NCBI RefSeq assembly: GCF_001548675.1
Contig: NZ_CP010834.1
Coordinates: 372,001 to 436,000 of the forward strand
Direction: 5' to 3'
Length of the DNA: 64,000 nucleotides
From: Methanobrevibacter sp. YE315
GTDB taxonomy: Archaea > Methanobacteriota > Methanobacteria > Methanobacteriales > Methanobacteriaceae
Shown: positions 46,290-59,281 of the stretch, piece after piece
Layout of the letters: every line of letters begins with the position of its first letter
Numbering within the stretch: the stretch's first letter is position 1
The notes under the pieces: generated by a model
What the model was told of the DNA's origin: nothing
What the model saw: the letters and a program-made list of their open reading frames with translations, nothing else
Database searches by the model: none
Made by a program: the position numbers and the translations under genes

Positions 46290-48539
46290 ATGAAATTAAC
46301 AGATAATGAAAAAAGAGAAATTGTCCAAATGATTGAGGATGATGAATCTTTACCTGACGAATACAGATTTAAACTTTTTGATAATAATCAAAAGGTCGAA
46401 TTACTGTGGGATGGTAAAACAAATGAAAAATCTAATGTTGTCTTACCATTTCAAACAATTGAATGTATTGATGAACCTAGAAAAACTGGAAAAACATCTT
46501 TTAAGCAATCCGATTTGTTTAACTTTGATGTTGATCCAAGAGGTAGGCAACTTAAAGGTTGGTCAAATAAATTAATTTGGGGAGACAATAAATTAATTCT
46601 AAGTAGTCTAAAAAATGGGCCTTTAAGAGAAGAAATCGAAGCACAAGGAGGAATAAAACTCATATATATTGATCCTCCTTTTGATGTAGGTGCTGACTTC
46701 TCAATGGATATCGACATTGGTGATGAATCAATTACAAAAGAACAAAATGTTTTAGAAGAAATTGCTTACAGAGATACATGGGGTAATGGTTCAGATAGTT
46801 TCATTGCTATGATTTATGAAAGATTATCCTTAATGAAAGATTTACTAGCTAATGATGGTTCAATTTTAGTTCATTGCGATTATAGAGTTAATAGTTATAT
46901 TAGATTAATTTTAGATGAATTATTTGGAAAAGATAATTTTAAAAGTGAAATTATTTGGAAAAGAACTGGAGGTCACCATATCTCTAATACCAGATTGGAT
47001 GTGATGACGGATACTATTTTATATTATACTAAATCTGATAATTTTGTTTATAATCCACAATATGAAGTATTATCTGATGAAGAATTAGATGAGAAATTTC
47101 CTTATTTAGAACCTGAAACCAATAGACGATTTAATCATGAAAAATTAGAAAAAAGATCAAATGCATCCTCAGCTGGTGAGACTAGGATTATCCAAGGAAA
47201 AAAAGTAATAAGTGACATAGGTTGGGTTTGGTCTCAAAAAACATTTGATGAACGTCTAGAAAAAAATCCGTATTTAATTTATTGGACAAACAATGGTCGA
47301 CCTAGATATAAAAATTACGCAGATGAATATCAAGGTAGAGATGTTGGTAGTTTATGGACTGATGTAAATCCTTTAGCATCAGGGTCAAATGAACGTGTTG
47401 GTTACCCAACTCAAAAGCCAGAAATATTATTAACCCGTATAATAAAGATGGCTTCTAATGAAAATGATCTTGTTGCTGACTTTTTCTGTGGTTCTGGTAC
47501 AACATTGGCAGTGGCTGAAAAACTTGGTAGAAAATGGATTGGTTCCGATTTAGGTAAATTTGCTATTCATACAACTAGAAAACGAATGATTAATATTCAA
47601 AGAGAGTTAAAAGCTTCTGGAAAAGATTATAGATCATTTGAAATTTTGAATCTTGGAAAATATGAAAGACAATATTATATGAGTATTGATTCAGAAGTAC
47701 TTGATGAAAATCAAGAAATAATATTATCTCAAAAAGAAAAACAATTCACTTCATTAATTTTATCTGCATATAAAGCACAACCTGTAAATGGATTCAATAC
47801 TCTTAAAGGTAATAAATTAGGGCGATTTATTTCAATTGGTCCTATTGACATGCCTGTTTCAAGACTGTTTGTTGAAGAAGTTCTTAATGAATGTATTGAA
47901 AAACAATTAACTAAAGTAGATATTTTAGGTTTTGAATTTGAAATGGGTTTATTCCCAGATATACAGGATTATGCTAAAGATAAAGCTATTGATTTGAGTT
48001 TAAAATATATTCCTAAAGATGTTTTTGATAAAAGAGCTATTGAAAAAGATCAAGTGAAATTTTATGATGTTTCTTATATCGACGTTGACTATGAATTAAA
48101 AAACAACAATATTTCAATTGAATTAACTGACTTTGCTGTTTTCTATAATCAAGATGAAGAGAAAGTTCCAACTCGAAAAGGTCAATCCATACTTAAAATT
48201 TCAAATGGTAAATTAATTAAAGTTAAAAATGATAATGGAATTATTAAACAAGAAATGATTACTAAACATTGGACTGACTGGATAGATTATTGGTCTATTG
48301 ATTTTGATTACGAAAGTAAAAAAGAAATTATTCGAATTAATGATGATGAAGAATGGACGGGTAAATATATTTTTGAAAATGAATGGCAAAGTTTTAGAAC
48401 AAAAAGTGATAGGAAGTTATTATTAAAATCAACTCCGTATCCAATAAAAAAAGGAAAAACAAAAATAGCTATTAAAGTTGTTGATATATTTGGTAATGAT
48501 ACTATGAAAATAATAGAAGTAAATAATGGAGGGAAATAA
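46290..48539 (+). CDS. type III restriction-modification methyltransferase (Mod)
   Basis: This 749-residue N6-adenine methyltransferase of the beta class has motif IV DPPF first (LIYIDPPFDVGADFSMD) and the SAM-binding motif I later (VADFFCGSGTTLAVAEKLG). The region between contains the target recognition part. The last 250 residues are beta-rich and extra relative to minimal Mod proteins. It overlaps the res gene by one base (TAATG). The pair runs opposite to the viral genes and has fewer viral signature heptamers, so it is cargo. Confidence 0.92.
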   Translation: MKLTDNEKREIVQMIEDDESLPDEYRFKLFDNNQKVELLWDGKTNEKSNVVLPFQTIECIDEPRKTGKTSFKQSDLFNFDVDPRGRQLKGWSNKLIWGDNKLILSSLKNGPLREEIEAQGGIKLIYIDPPFDVGADFSMDIDIGDESITKEQNVLEEIAYRDTWGNGSDSFIAMIYERLSLMKDLLANDGSILVHCDYRVNSYIRLILDELFGKDNFKSEIIWKRTGGHHISNTRLDVMTDTILYYTKSDNFVYNPQYEVLSDEELDEKFPYLEPETNRRFNHEKLEKRSNASSAGETRIIQGKKVISDIGWVWSQKTFDERLEKNPYLIYWTNNGRPRYKNYADEYQGRDVGSLWTDVNPLASGSNERVGYPTQKPEILLTRIIKMASNENDLVADFFCGSGTTLAVAEKLGRKWIGSDLGKFAIHTTRKRMINIQRELKASGKDYRSFEILNLGKYERQYYMSIDSEVLDENQEIILSQKEKQFTSLILSAYKAQPVNGFNTLKGNKLGRFISIGPIDMPVSRLFVEEVLNECIEKQLTKVDILGFEFEMGLFPDIQDYAKDKAIDLSLKYIPKDVFDKRAIEKDQVKFYDVSYIDVDYELKNNNISIELTDFAVFYNQDEEKVPTRKGQSILKISNGKLIKVKNDNGIIKQEMITKHWTDWIDYWSIDFDYESKKEIIRINDDEEWTGKYIFENEWQSFRTKSDRKLLLKSTPYPIKKGKTKIAIKVVDIFGNDTMKIIEVNNGGK

Positions 48540-51226
48540 TGCCACTTCCAGATAATTTCCCAAGTTCTCCATATACTATCTTAGATCCAGATAGCAGATG
48601 GAAACCGGATGAAAAAACTCTAGAAAAAAATTTTAGTCTTATACCCCCATTGGTAAAGGAAATAAGGCTTAAAGTTAAAGAATGGAGAGATAAGGATTAT
48701 GAAGGTGCAAGTGAAACTACTAAAGCATTGCTTCATTTTTGGTTTGAAGAAGAACATTGGATAGAAAATTCTAATGGCGAATTTTTTGAGTTTAAATATT
48801 ATTTTGCTCAAAGAGAATCTGTTGAAACCATAATATATCTTCATGAAATCGCAAATGTTAAAGATAAAGATGATTTATTGAAATTTGATAGTACTGGACT
48901 TATTAAACCTAGAGACCTTACTGAATCATGGGCTCGTTTTGTAATTAAGATGGCAACAGGTAGTGGAAAAACAAAAGTTTTAAGTTTAATTTTAGTTTGG
49001 TCATTTTTCAATAAAACATATGAAGAAAATTCAGAATTATCTAGAAATTTTTTAGTCATAACTCCTAATATTATTGTATTAGATAGAATTCGCTCTGATT
49101 TTGAAGGTCTTAAAACTTTTTTTGCAGACCCTATGATTCCTGATGATGGTTATGAAGGTAGAAATTGGAAATCTGATTTTCAATTAGATGTGCATATTCA
49201 AGACAATGTACATCAAACTAACAAAACTGGAAATATCTTTTTAACAAATATTCATAGAGTTTACGACAGTAACTACAAGGAACCTTCATTTGATGATGAA
49301 AATACAATGGATCATTTTTTAGGCAAAAAAGCTAAAGATGTTAAAGAAGATCACGTGGATTTAGGAGATATTGTAAGAGATATTGATGAATTGATGGTTT
49401 TAAATGATGAAGCACATCACATCCATGATAGTAACTTGCAATGGTTCAAATCAATTGAAGATATCCATAATAATCTTAAACATAAAGGAAAAAAGTTATC
49501 TATGCAAGTTGATTTCACTGCAACACCTAAAGATACTAAAGGATATATTTTCCCACAAACCGTTTCTGATTATCCGCTAGTTGAGGCAATTCATCAAAAT
49601 ATTGTAAAACAACCATTCATTCCCGATGATGAAAGTCGGGAAAAAATGAAAGAAGTTGATTCAATCAAAGTTGAAGAAAGATATGCTGATTACCTTGATG
49701 TTGGGTATTATGAATGGAAAAAAGCTTATGATGAACATATTGGTGTTGGTAAAAAGGCAGTTCTATTTATAATGGTGGAAGATACGAAAAAATGTGATGA
49801 TGTAGCATCATATCTTGAAAGAACATATCCTGAATTTGAAAATTCTGTTTTAACAATTCACACTAATGCTAAAGGTGATTTAAAAGATGGAAAATCTAAA
49901 AAGGCTAAAGAAGAATTAGATATGCTTAGAAAAGCAGCTAATGAAATTGATAGTTTAGAAAGTCCATATAAAGTAATTGTTTCAGTATTAGTCTTAAAAG
50001 AAGGATGGGATGTTAAAAATGTTACTACAATAGTTGGTTTGAGATCATTTAGTGCAAAATCACAAATTCTCCCTGAACAAACTTTGGGAAGAGGATTAAG
50101 AAAGATGTATCGTGACAGTGAAGAAAAACTCATGATAATCGGAACTGAACCATTTATGGAATTTATTGAATCAATTAAAATTGAAGGTGTTAAAGTGGGT
50201 AAAGATCATGTTGGCCCTGATGTGCCAGCACAAGCAATGCGTATCGAAGTTGATTTAGATAATGATGAAAAAGATATCGATGATTTGGATATTTTAATCC
50301 CTGTTTTGGAGCCTTCATTTTATAAAGACTTTATGAAATTAAAACAGATGGATGTTAGTGAATTCAAGCTTGTAGAAAAATTTGATATTGTGCCTTATAC
50401 TGAAGATGAACTTATTGAAATTGATTTTGTTCATATTATTGATGAAGATAAAAAAGAAACATTAATACTAAAAGGCAATAACAATATAGATTATAGATCA
50501 ATGCTTAAATATTACTCTGAAGTTATTTTAAAAGAAACAGGATTAGTTTCAGGAAGTGCAACAGTTTATGGTAAATTAAAAGAATTTATTTCTGATTATT
50601 TATTTAAAGAACATGTTGATTTAGAGGATGCAAATGTAATTAAAAATGTTTCTAGAAGTGAAGTTTCAAATGCACTACTTGAGACTTTCATATATTATAT
50701 AAACAATATTACAACTTCTTGTATTTCTGAACCAAGAATAATGACATGGAAATCAGTAGCAGATACAAAACCATTTATTGTTAAAGAACAAGAGTGCATT
50801 GAACCTAAAAAATCAGTTTTTAATAAAATTATTGGAGACAGTGGCTTTGAAAGAGATGTAGCTAATGATTTGGAAGATTTCAAAGATATCATATCTTATG
50901 CAAAAAATTATCTTGCAATTCAATTTAATATAGAATATCAAGATAGAAATGGGAAACTTTCAAAATATTATCCTGATTTCTTGGTAAAAACATCAGAAGA
51001 TACTGTTTATGTTATTGAAACAAAAGGAAATGCTGATTTAGATGTTCCTCCAAAACTAAAAAGGTTGAAAGAATGGTGTAGTGATGTTAATTCTCAAGAA
51101 ACTCAAATTACATATATTCCATTATATGTTGAACAAACAAAATACAACGATAAACACATTAAGTCTTTCAATGAATTAATTAAATTGTTCGAACATGATT
51201 TAGATTTCATGATTAATAATGACTAA
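48539..51226 (+). CDS. type III restriction endonuclease subunit (Res)
   Basis: This 895-residue SF2 helicase-nuclease has Walker A MATGSGKTK, a DEAH box in LNDEAHHIHD, motif III-like VDFTATPK, and motif VI QTLGRGLRKMYR. The C-terminal PD-(D/E)XK nuclease reads YPDFLVKTSEDTVYVIETKGN. With Mod it cuts DNA carrying unmethylated, inversely oriented sites. Both halves look intact. Confidence 0.93.
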   Translation: MPLPDNFPSSPYTILDPDSRWKPDEKTLEKNFSLIPPLVKEIRLKVKEWRDKDYEGASETTKALLHFWFEEEHWIENSNGEFFEFKYYFAQRESVETIIYLHEIANVKDKDDLLKFDSTGLIKPRDLTESWARFVIKMATGSGKTKVLSLILVWSFFNKTYEENSELSRNFLVITPNIIVLDRIRSDFEGLKTFFADPMIPDDGYEGRNWKSDFQLDVHIQDNVHQTNKTGNIFLTNIHRVYDSNYKEPSFDDENTMDHFLGKKAKDVKEDHVDLGDIVRDIDELMVLNDEAHHIHDSNLQWFKSIEDIHNNLKHKGKKLSMQVDFTATPKDTKGYIFPQTVSDYPLVEAIHQNIVKQPFIPDDESREKMKEVDSIKVEERYADYLDVGYYEWKKAYDEHIGVGKKAVLFIMVEDTKKCDDVASYLERTYPEFENSVLTIHTNAKGDLKDGKSKKAKEELDMLRKAANEIDSLESPYKVIVSVLVLKEGWDVKNVTTIVGLRSFSAKSQILPEQTLGRGLRKMYRDSEEKLMIIGTEPFMEFIESIKIEGVKVGKDHVGPDVPAQAMRIEVDLDNDEKDIDDLDILIPVLEPSFYKDFMKLKQMDVSEFKLVEKFDIVPYTEDELIEIDFVHIIDEDKKETLILKGNNNIDYRSMLKYYSEVILKETGLVSGSATVYGKLKEFISDYLFKEHVDLEDANVIKNVSRSEVSNALLETFIYYINNITTSCISEPRIMTWKSVADTKPFIVKEQECIEPKKSVFNKIIGDSGFERDVANDLEDFKDIISYAKNYLAIQFNIEYQDRNGKLSKYYPDFLVKTSEDTVYVIETKGNADLDVPPKLKRLKEWCSDVNSQETQITYIPLYVEQTKYNDKHIKSFNELIKLFEHDLDFMINND

Positions 51227-51289
51227 AGTGTTATTTAAATCCGAGTCATTGTTTGATTAATAAAATTCAAAATATAAACCAGCCATCAC

Positions 51290-51556
51290 TTATTCTAAAT
51301 TTTTAACTAAGTCATCGCCTTTTTCAGTTAATCTGTACAATCTGCCTTTTCTAACTTCTGGATTAATACATTCAACTAGCTCATGCTCTTTCAATTCACC
51401 TAAAACCTTTGAAATATGATTTGTCCTAATACCCGAATTTTTAGCTATTTGAGAAGGTATCAATACCTCCCCATCTAAAGACTTCATTACTTTTGTCCTA
51501 TACTTTGAAATATTTACATAACTAATTTCAATCAACATGTCATCCGATAATTCCAT
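51290..51556 (-). CDS. winged-helix transcriptional regulator
   Basis: This 88-residue winged-helix protein of the archaeal MarR/ArsR type has the recognition region LIPSQIAKNSGIRTNHISKVLGELKEHELVECINPEVRKGRLYRLTEKG. It lies 9 bases downstream of the collagen-like fibre gene on the minus strand, so it is the last gene of the fibre operon and could regulate viral genes. It is convergent with res. Confidence 0.8.
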   Translation of the reverse strand: MELSDDMLIEISYVNISKYRTKVMKSLDGEVLIPSQIAKNSGIRTNHISKVLGELKEHELVECINPEVRKGRLYRLTEKGDDLVKNLE

Positions 51557-51564
51557 ACTATCAC

Positions 51565-53573
<2,009 letters not shown>

Positions 53574-53581
53574 CTCACCCC

Positions 53582-54694
53582 CTACGGAGTAACAGCCCTA
53601 ATATATTTTATTGGAATTCTTAATCTTTCATTAGCTGCCATATTGTTTGCATAGAAAACAATGCATGGTCCGTATGTGCTTCCAATCATTGAATCATACC
53701 ACCAACCGCCATAATTGTCTACACTACCGTCAGCGGTTCTGTAGTAGGTATAATTTCCTGAAATTCCACCTACAATATCTACATAGCATTCAGTAGCACT
53801 TCCCGCTTTTGTATATCCTTCATCTTCAGGATAACCTAAGAAATCAAATTCATAGGCACCTTCAAAATCAGCATCGGAATTATCATAAAATATTCCCAAT
53901 GAATCTCTTTCGCCATTTCCAACAAATCCTCCACCATAGCCTTTCAATTTAGTTGCAGATGGAACATTTCCTCTAGTTATGTCATATCCTATGTAGACAT
54001 GAGTATTGCTGTTAGCTCCGAGAATTGTTGGAGTGTTGTTAATCATGATGGCTCCTTTCATTTCTCCAGCGGCATTAGCAACGACTTCAATATAATTTTC
54101 ATCATAATCCAGACCGGTCTTGTCTACTGATTTTACATTTGTGGCTTTTAAAAGATTACTGGTATTCAATAAAGATGAAGGAATGCGGTCTTCATATTCA
54201 TCATCATTAAAGTAATTCATATAGTATTGTGGAAGTGAATGCTCGGCACTGACACTAGGTTTGTTGGTTACATAAGTCCTGTAAACATAACCTCCCCTAT
54301 TTGCATCGGCAACAGCAGTATATGATAAAGGAGACTTTCCAGAAGTTACTGTTGTCCAATTACCACCAGATATTGGTTTTCTTTGCAATGTAACATCAAT
54401 ACCACTCATGGAAATACCATCTTTATCTCTGACTACAATATACATCCTTGCACTTTTGGCATGGCTTTGAGGTCCATCTTTAGTTAACCAAGAGTCATAA
54501 CAATTAAACTCAATAGACCTTGGATCAGGAACTGGCAATAATCTTAACAACCCCAAAATTCCCAAATCACTAGCATAACTAATTTCTGCATCATCCAAAA
54601 TAGCTTTAACATCATTTCGGAATGTTGTTAATCTTGAATTCATTGTTTGTTCATTTGCCAATACTCCAGAAAGGTCAGGTGGTGTAAAACTCAT
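53582..54694 (-). CDS. virion surface protein, paralogous N-terminal segment
   Basis: In this 370-residue protein the N-terminal 50 residues (NSRLTTFRNDVKAILDDAEISYASDLGILGLLRLL) match the pattern in the 348-residue neighbour. An Ig-like domain then carries MYIVVRDKDGISMSGIDVTLQRK, and the rest is beta-rich with many Gly/Tyr/Asn residues, lectin-like. It probably provides a second receptor-binding fibre or tip. Confidence 0.55.
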   Translation of the reverse strand: MSFTPPDLSGVLANEQTMNSRLTTFRNDVKAILDDAEISYASDLGILGLLRLLPVPDPRSIEFNCYDSWLTKDGPQSHAKSARMYIVVRDKDGISMSGIDVTLQRKPISGGNWTTVTSGKSPLSYTAVADANRGGYVYRTYVTNKPSVSAEHSLPQYYMNYFNDDEYEDRIPSSLLNTSNLLKATNVKSVDKTGLDYDENYIEVVANAAGEMKGAIMINNTPTILGANSNTHVYIGYDITRGNVPSATKLKGYGGGFVGNGERDSLGIFYDNSDADFEGAYEFDFLGYPEDEGYTKAGSATECYVDIVGGISGNYTYYRTADGSVDNYGGWWYDSMIGSTYGPCIVFYANNMAANERLRIPIKYIRAVTP

Positions 54695-54699
54695 GATAA

Positions 54700-55779
<1,080 letters not shown>

Positions 55780-56376
55780 TTATACACTCACCTCATATAT
55801 GTGATTACCTTTAACATTTGGGTTGCATTTTATATTCATTCCGTATTTTCTGGCCTCACTGCAGAAATATAAATCTTCAGAAAGTATTGTGTCATTGTCA
55901 TAGATTACATACTTGAAATAAGGATAGGCCATTTTTCTAAAGACATTAACATTAACGAGACTGATTCCAAGACCTCCACCTTTAATGTCAAACGAATCAT
56001 TCAAATCACGTAATGTTTTTCCATAGATCATGTTTTTGTTATTGAAATCTTTTCCAAAATCAAAGATGACAGTCTCATCTGTTCTTGTTCTTTTCTTATA
56101 GTACCATCCTAAAGCAATGTCTGTTTTACAATCCAATAGCTTATTAAGTGTTTCTTTAGGTACACTAACATCAGAATCTATCATTAACACATAATCAAAG
56201 TTATAATTGATTGCCAGTTTTGCTATTTCGTTTCTTGCACGTGCACAATCATAACCTTTCACATAATCAAAATAAAGATTAAAATCTTTAGGATTTGCGA
56301 GGCCATAAATGCTTTTGAAGCATTGCGGTTTGATGTTTTCAAATGTCGGAACTGCAATTAGAATCTTACCTTTCAT
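55780..56376 (-). CDS. glycosyltransferase family 2-like protein
   Basis: This 198-residue protein starts MKGKILIAVPTFENIKPQ and contains the DxD-type motif YVLMIDSDVSVPKETL (about residues 77-92). It has the GT-A fold but lacks a membrane anchor. The ATG at 56376 is supported by an AAGGT site and by overlap with the upstream gene end. It may glycosylate virion fibres or the host surface to change attachment. Confidence 0.72.
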   Translation of the reverse strand: MKGKILIAVPTFENIKPQCFKSIYGLANPKDFNLYFDYVKGYDCARARNEIAKLAINYNFDYVLMIDSDVSVPKETLNKLLDCKTDIALGWYYKKRTRTDETVIFDFGKDFNNKNMIYGKTLRDLNDSFDIKGGGLGISLVNVNVFRKMAYPYFKYVIYDNDTILSEDLYFCSEARKYGMNIKCNPNVKGNHIYEVSV

Positions 56377-56632
56377 CAAGATTACCTTCCAGCTTTTCGA
56401 TTCTATCTTCCAGTTCATCTAAACTAATCTTATCTTCACGCTCACATCTATACTCATACAAATCGATTAATGCAACAATAATGATGGCTAATGTAAATGG
56501 CAATAGTCCTTCGATTAAAGCATACTTTGTTGCATTGGTCATGATAATGTTGATAGCTATTGCTGTTAAAACAGCACTTGAAATTGTTTTGGTAAAGTTG
56601 CAAATGAGTATCTTCTTTTTTATTTTGTTCAT
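56366..56632 (-). CDS. small membrane protein with coiled-coil tail, holin-like
   Basis: This 88-residue protein starts MNKIKKKILICN behind GGAGG (spacing about 11). The longer TTG start would overlap that site. Two membrane helices (about 17-35 and 44-63) are followed by a charged coiled coil (EDKISLDELEDRIEKLEGNL). The pattern suits a holin or holin-like spanin partner. It overlaps the glycosyltransferase start. Confidence 0.55.
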   Translation of the reverse strand: MNKIKKKILICNFTKTISSAVLTAIAINIIMTNATKYALIEGLLPFTLAIIIVALIDLYEYRCEREDKISLDELEDRIEKLEGNLDER

Positions 56633-56656
56633 GATAACAATATCCTCCAAAGAATC

Positions 56657-56908
56657 TTATTTTTCTTCAGGGAATCCCAATACTCTTTTAACATTTTGTT
56701 TTGCGTCTTTAACATCAGCTTCGCCTCTTATCCTGCTTGCGTAATGACTAGCTATACCTAAAATTATCATGAGAATACAATAAGGAATAGTGTTTTCACT
56801 AATACCTAATGCTTCTGAATAGAGCATGACAATTGGGATAGCTGTAACAAGGAATGAAGTTAAAATGTCAATGTCTGTTCTGTTTGCTTCTAACCATTCG
56901 TAAATCAT
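56657..56908 (-). CDS. holin-like membrane protein, 83 residues
   Basis: Two hydrophobic helices (TDIDILTSFLVTAIPIVMLYSE and TIPYCILMIILGIASHYASRI) flank a short loop, with a charged C-terminal tail ending PEEK. Size and topology are those of class II phage holins. With the peptidase at 40 kb it could effect lysis. Confidence 0.6.
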   Translation of the reverse strand: MIYEWLEANRTDIDILTSFLVTAIPIVMLYSEALGISENTIPYCILMIILGIASHYASRIRGEADVKDAKQNVKRVLGFPEEK

Positions 56909-57058
56909 TTAGATTTCCTCCTCTTTGTATGTGTGGCTGATGATTACTCCATCAACAAGAATCTTTTCTTCACTTTGATATACCTCTTCAGCATTTTCTT
57001 CTACTTTCATCCAGGATTCGTATTCTTCGATTGTTTCAAAGTATTTGATGTATTTCAT
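56909..57058 (-). CDS. small acidic viral protein, 49 residues
   Basis: This short gene encodes MKYIKYFETIEEYESWMKVEE at the start, and is highly acidic. Its ATG overlaps the stop of the upstream 63-residue gene (ATGA), and it abuts the holin-like gene. The tight coupling on both sides supports it as real. Function unknown. Confidence 0.65.
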   Translation of the reverse strand: MKYIKYFETIEEYESWMKVEENAEEVYQSEEKILVDGVIISHTYKEEEI

Positions 57059-57246
57059 TGTGCCTCCCAAGTTATTGAATAATATAAGATGCCGTTTTCT
57101 ATTTTGAATTCAATGATGGGTTTAACAGCGTAAGGATATCCGCTATCGACGTATCTTGTGCCGTTCCAGTAGAACCAGTGGCCTGTTGACTGGTCGATGT
57201 ATGGCCCTTTGTTTTCTAAAGTTCCTACAAGTTTCCTTATTGTCAT
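57055..57246 (-). CDS. small virion-type protein with GHWxxWNGTxYVD motif
   Basis: This 63-residue beta protein contains GPYIDQSTGHWFYWNGTRYVDSGYPY, a pattern common in phage fibre inserts such as the one in the collagen protein at 51565 (YVWNGTAW). Probably a small structural or carbohydrate-binding part. Its start is preceded by AGTGAGGG, and it is coupled to the next gene. Confidence 0.55.
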   Translation of the reverse strand: MTIRKLVGTLENKGPYIDQSTGHWFYWNGTRYVDSGYPYAVKPIIEFKIENGILYYSITWEAQ

Positions 57247-57312
57247 GTTATTCCCTCACTAATAATATTATATTTTTTATTATATATTTTATTATATAAA
57301 TTATTATTTATT

Positions 57313-58089
57313 TTATATAAAATGTACACTTTGGCCATCATCACAACCTTCCCATTCCATGTATAACTTGTTATCTTCCCATACAAACCTTACATTATTG
57401 ACAATAGCTACATCCGGAAGCTCACAATAGGTAACGCCGTCTGCATCCTTAACATAATTGGCCTGCGCCATAATGTTAGATTCTGAAGGTACAATCATAT
57501 TAACGACATGAGTTATCTCATCCTGTTCAAAACTGCAATCTCCAAGATCAATACAGTTCTGAGATTCAGGATACATTTCAACTTCAGACATTTGTCTATA
57601 AACTCTAATGTAATCCGTATGTTCATTTTCCTGAAGATTAACGATTGACAACATCCTTAAGTCATGACCTTCGACTGGATTGCACTCGCCGTCACTGTCA
57701 ATGTAGATTCTGGTATTCGGCAATATATCTTCAGCCACTGGCCTTTTGAGTTTCAATCTGAAAACATCTCCCAATACCGCCACAGCAACTAATGTTAATC
57801 CAGATGTTTTAACCTGAACTTTACCTAAAAGATACCCGAAGGCCAGTTCGCCTGCCTGGGCTTTCCTAACTATTGTATGTTCCATAGTTGAGGACATGTC
57901 TAAAGTCACCATGTCCCCTACTGCACATTGATTGGAACAAATCCAAGCCGTATGCTCATCATTAACATATGTCCTTTCGCCCTCATCTAAAAGGCAAGCT
58001 ATTACATCCATTTTCTCTGTATGTTCAAGGCCAGTTGGATATCCACGGCCATGCCCGATTGTTGAATTTACATCATAATCAATAATCAT
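57313..58089 (-). CDS. capsid decoration protein, long paralogue
   Basis: In this 258-residue protein, residues 20-175 repeat the decoration pattern (MDVIACLLDEGERT, ELAFGYLLGKVQVKTSGLTLVAVAVLGDVFRLKLKRPVAEDI). The C-terminal 80 residues are a new beta domain (YCELPDVAIVNNVRFVWEDNKLYMEWEG). It has no collagen part. It is the third member of the decoration family in the element and directly follows the DUF2341-like gene. Confidence 0.65.
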   Translation of the reverse strand: MIIDYDVNSTIGHGRGYPTGLEHTEKMDVIACLLDEGERTYVNDEHTAWICSNQCAVGDMVTLDMSSTMEHTIVRKAQAGELAFGYLLGKVQVKTSGLTLVAVAVLGDVFRLKLKRPVAEDILPNTRIYIDSDGECNPVEGHDLRMLSIVNLQENEHTDYIRVYRQMSEVEMYPESQNCIDLGDCSFEQDEITHVVNMIVPSESNIMAQANYVKDADGVTYCELPDVAIVNNVRFVWEDNKLYMEWEGCDDGQSVHFI

Positions 58090-58090
58090 T

Positions 58091-59281
58091 TTAAAACACC
58101 CAATCCCAATTATGGTTAATTATTTTATCTGGAATATGAAGTCCAGTATCATCCATGTCATCATCATTAGCATCCCACATTAACGTTGAGCCTTTGTAAG
58201 CTTTGGTATATTCATGACTTCCTTTATATAAGCGAATACCAGTCTTATCTCTTTTGGTTACAGTTATTGTTGGAATGCCATTAGCTGCAAATAATGGGGA
58301 TGGAAATACTAACAACCATTTTAGATCAACATAATTGAAATCTTCGAAATCAGTTGTAGCATAAAATGTTGGAGAGATTTGAATTTCAGCATAATTGGTT
58401 TCATAAATCTTGCCCGTATTGTTTCTGCTGAATCCTTCCAGATAATCTGAGCTGTTTGAGGTTCCGGTACCTACACTGCCGTGACGGTGATATTGTTTAT
58501 AATTTCCTTCCTCATCACTGCCTGAAGCGTAAGCATCGAAGGAACTTGCCATTACTAAAGTTTTAGCACCATTAAACATACAATAGTCCTTTTCCTCATC
58601 GGCCCAGTAGCATATTGTGCCTTTCGTATCTACTCCATAAGTTGTGAGACTGCCATCAACTTGCATCATGACATTTCCAAAAGTTGAACCATGATATGTT
58701 GCATTATCATTAACATCAACATTACCGCCAATACGTTTAAATCTGGCTACAGTAACACGATTGTTACTTAGAGATTGACCTGAAGCAAATGTTGTGATTA
58801 AATCAGTTGGGGAGGTTCCGTCAAGGTTTGGAACAAATCTAGCTCTTAAAAAATGACCTCCATCTGTTGAGTCATTGTTTGATGATAAACCTGAGTAGTT
58901 CATGAAAAATTGTGAGTATGTATCAGAGTTTGCATCAAACATTAACACTTCATTACCTGTTGATAACGTGCTGCTGAATGTTGTTCCGGTATCATGGACG
59001 TCCAATAATAGCTTTGTGGTTTGTGAGATCTGACCAACAGGAACCCTTGCAAGAATTGCTGCGCCTTGTGATCCATAAGCAGGAATATATAAAACTGGAC
59101 ATTCGGTACCATTAGTAGTTTTGATCTTCAGGTTTTTCAAATCACTTCTGAAATAATTAGAGAAAGAACTGCTGGCTAAATTGTCCAAGAAGATATAATC
59201 GTAACTGGATGAAAAGCTACCGCTTCTTGTGTTGTAATTACTCATGACAATATTGATTTGTAATTTTTTCTGCAATGTCAT
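58091..59281 (-). CDS. DUF2341/concanavalin-like virion protein
   Basis: This 396-residue beta-rich protein has DUF2341-like stretches (IKTTNGTECPVLYIPAYGSQGAAILARVPVGQ, TKLLLDVHDTG) and a second lectin-like half. The ATG at 59281 was chosen because a TATA-like TTTATATAAAAAG lies about 30 bases upstream, so the transcript would be nearly leaderless. The ORF upstream of that is only open by chance over the repeat region. Confidence 0.6.
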   Translation of the reverse strand: MTLQKKLQINIVMSNYNTRSGSFSSSYDYIFLDNLASSSFSNYFRSDLKNLKIKTTNGTECPVLYIPAYGSQGAAILARVPVGQISQTTKLLLDVHDTGTTFSSTLSTGNEVLMFDANSDTYSQFFMNYSGLSSNNDSTDGGHFLRARFVPNLDGTSPTDLITTFASGQSLSNNRVTVARFKRIGGNVDVNDNATYHGSTFGNVMMQVDGSLTTYGVDTKGTICYWADEEKDYCMFNGAKTLVMASSFDAYASGSDEEGNYKQYHRHGSVGTGTSNSSDYLEGFSRNNTGKIYETNYAEIQISPTFYATTDFEDFNYVDLKWLLVFPSPLFAANGIPTITVTKRDKTGIRLYKGSHEYTKAYKGSTLMWDANDDDMDDTGLHIPDKIINHNWDWVF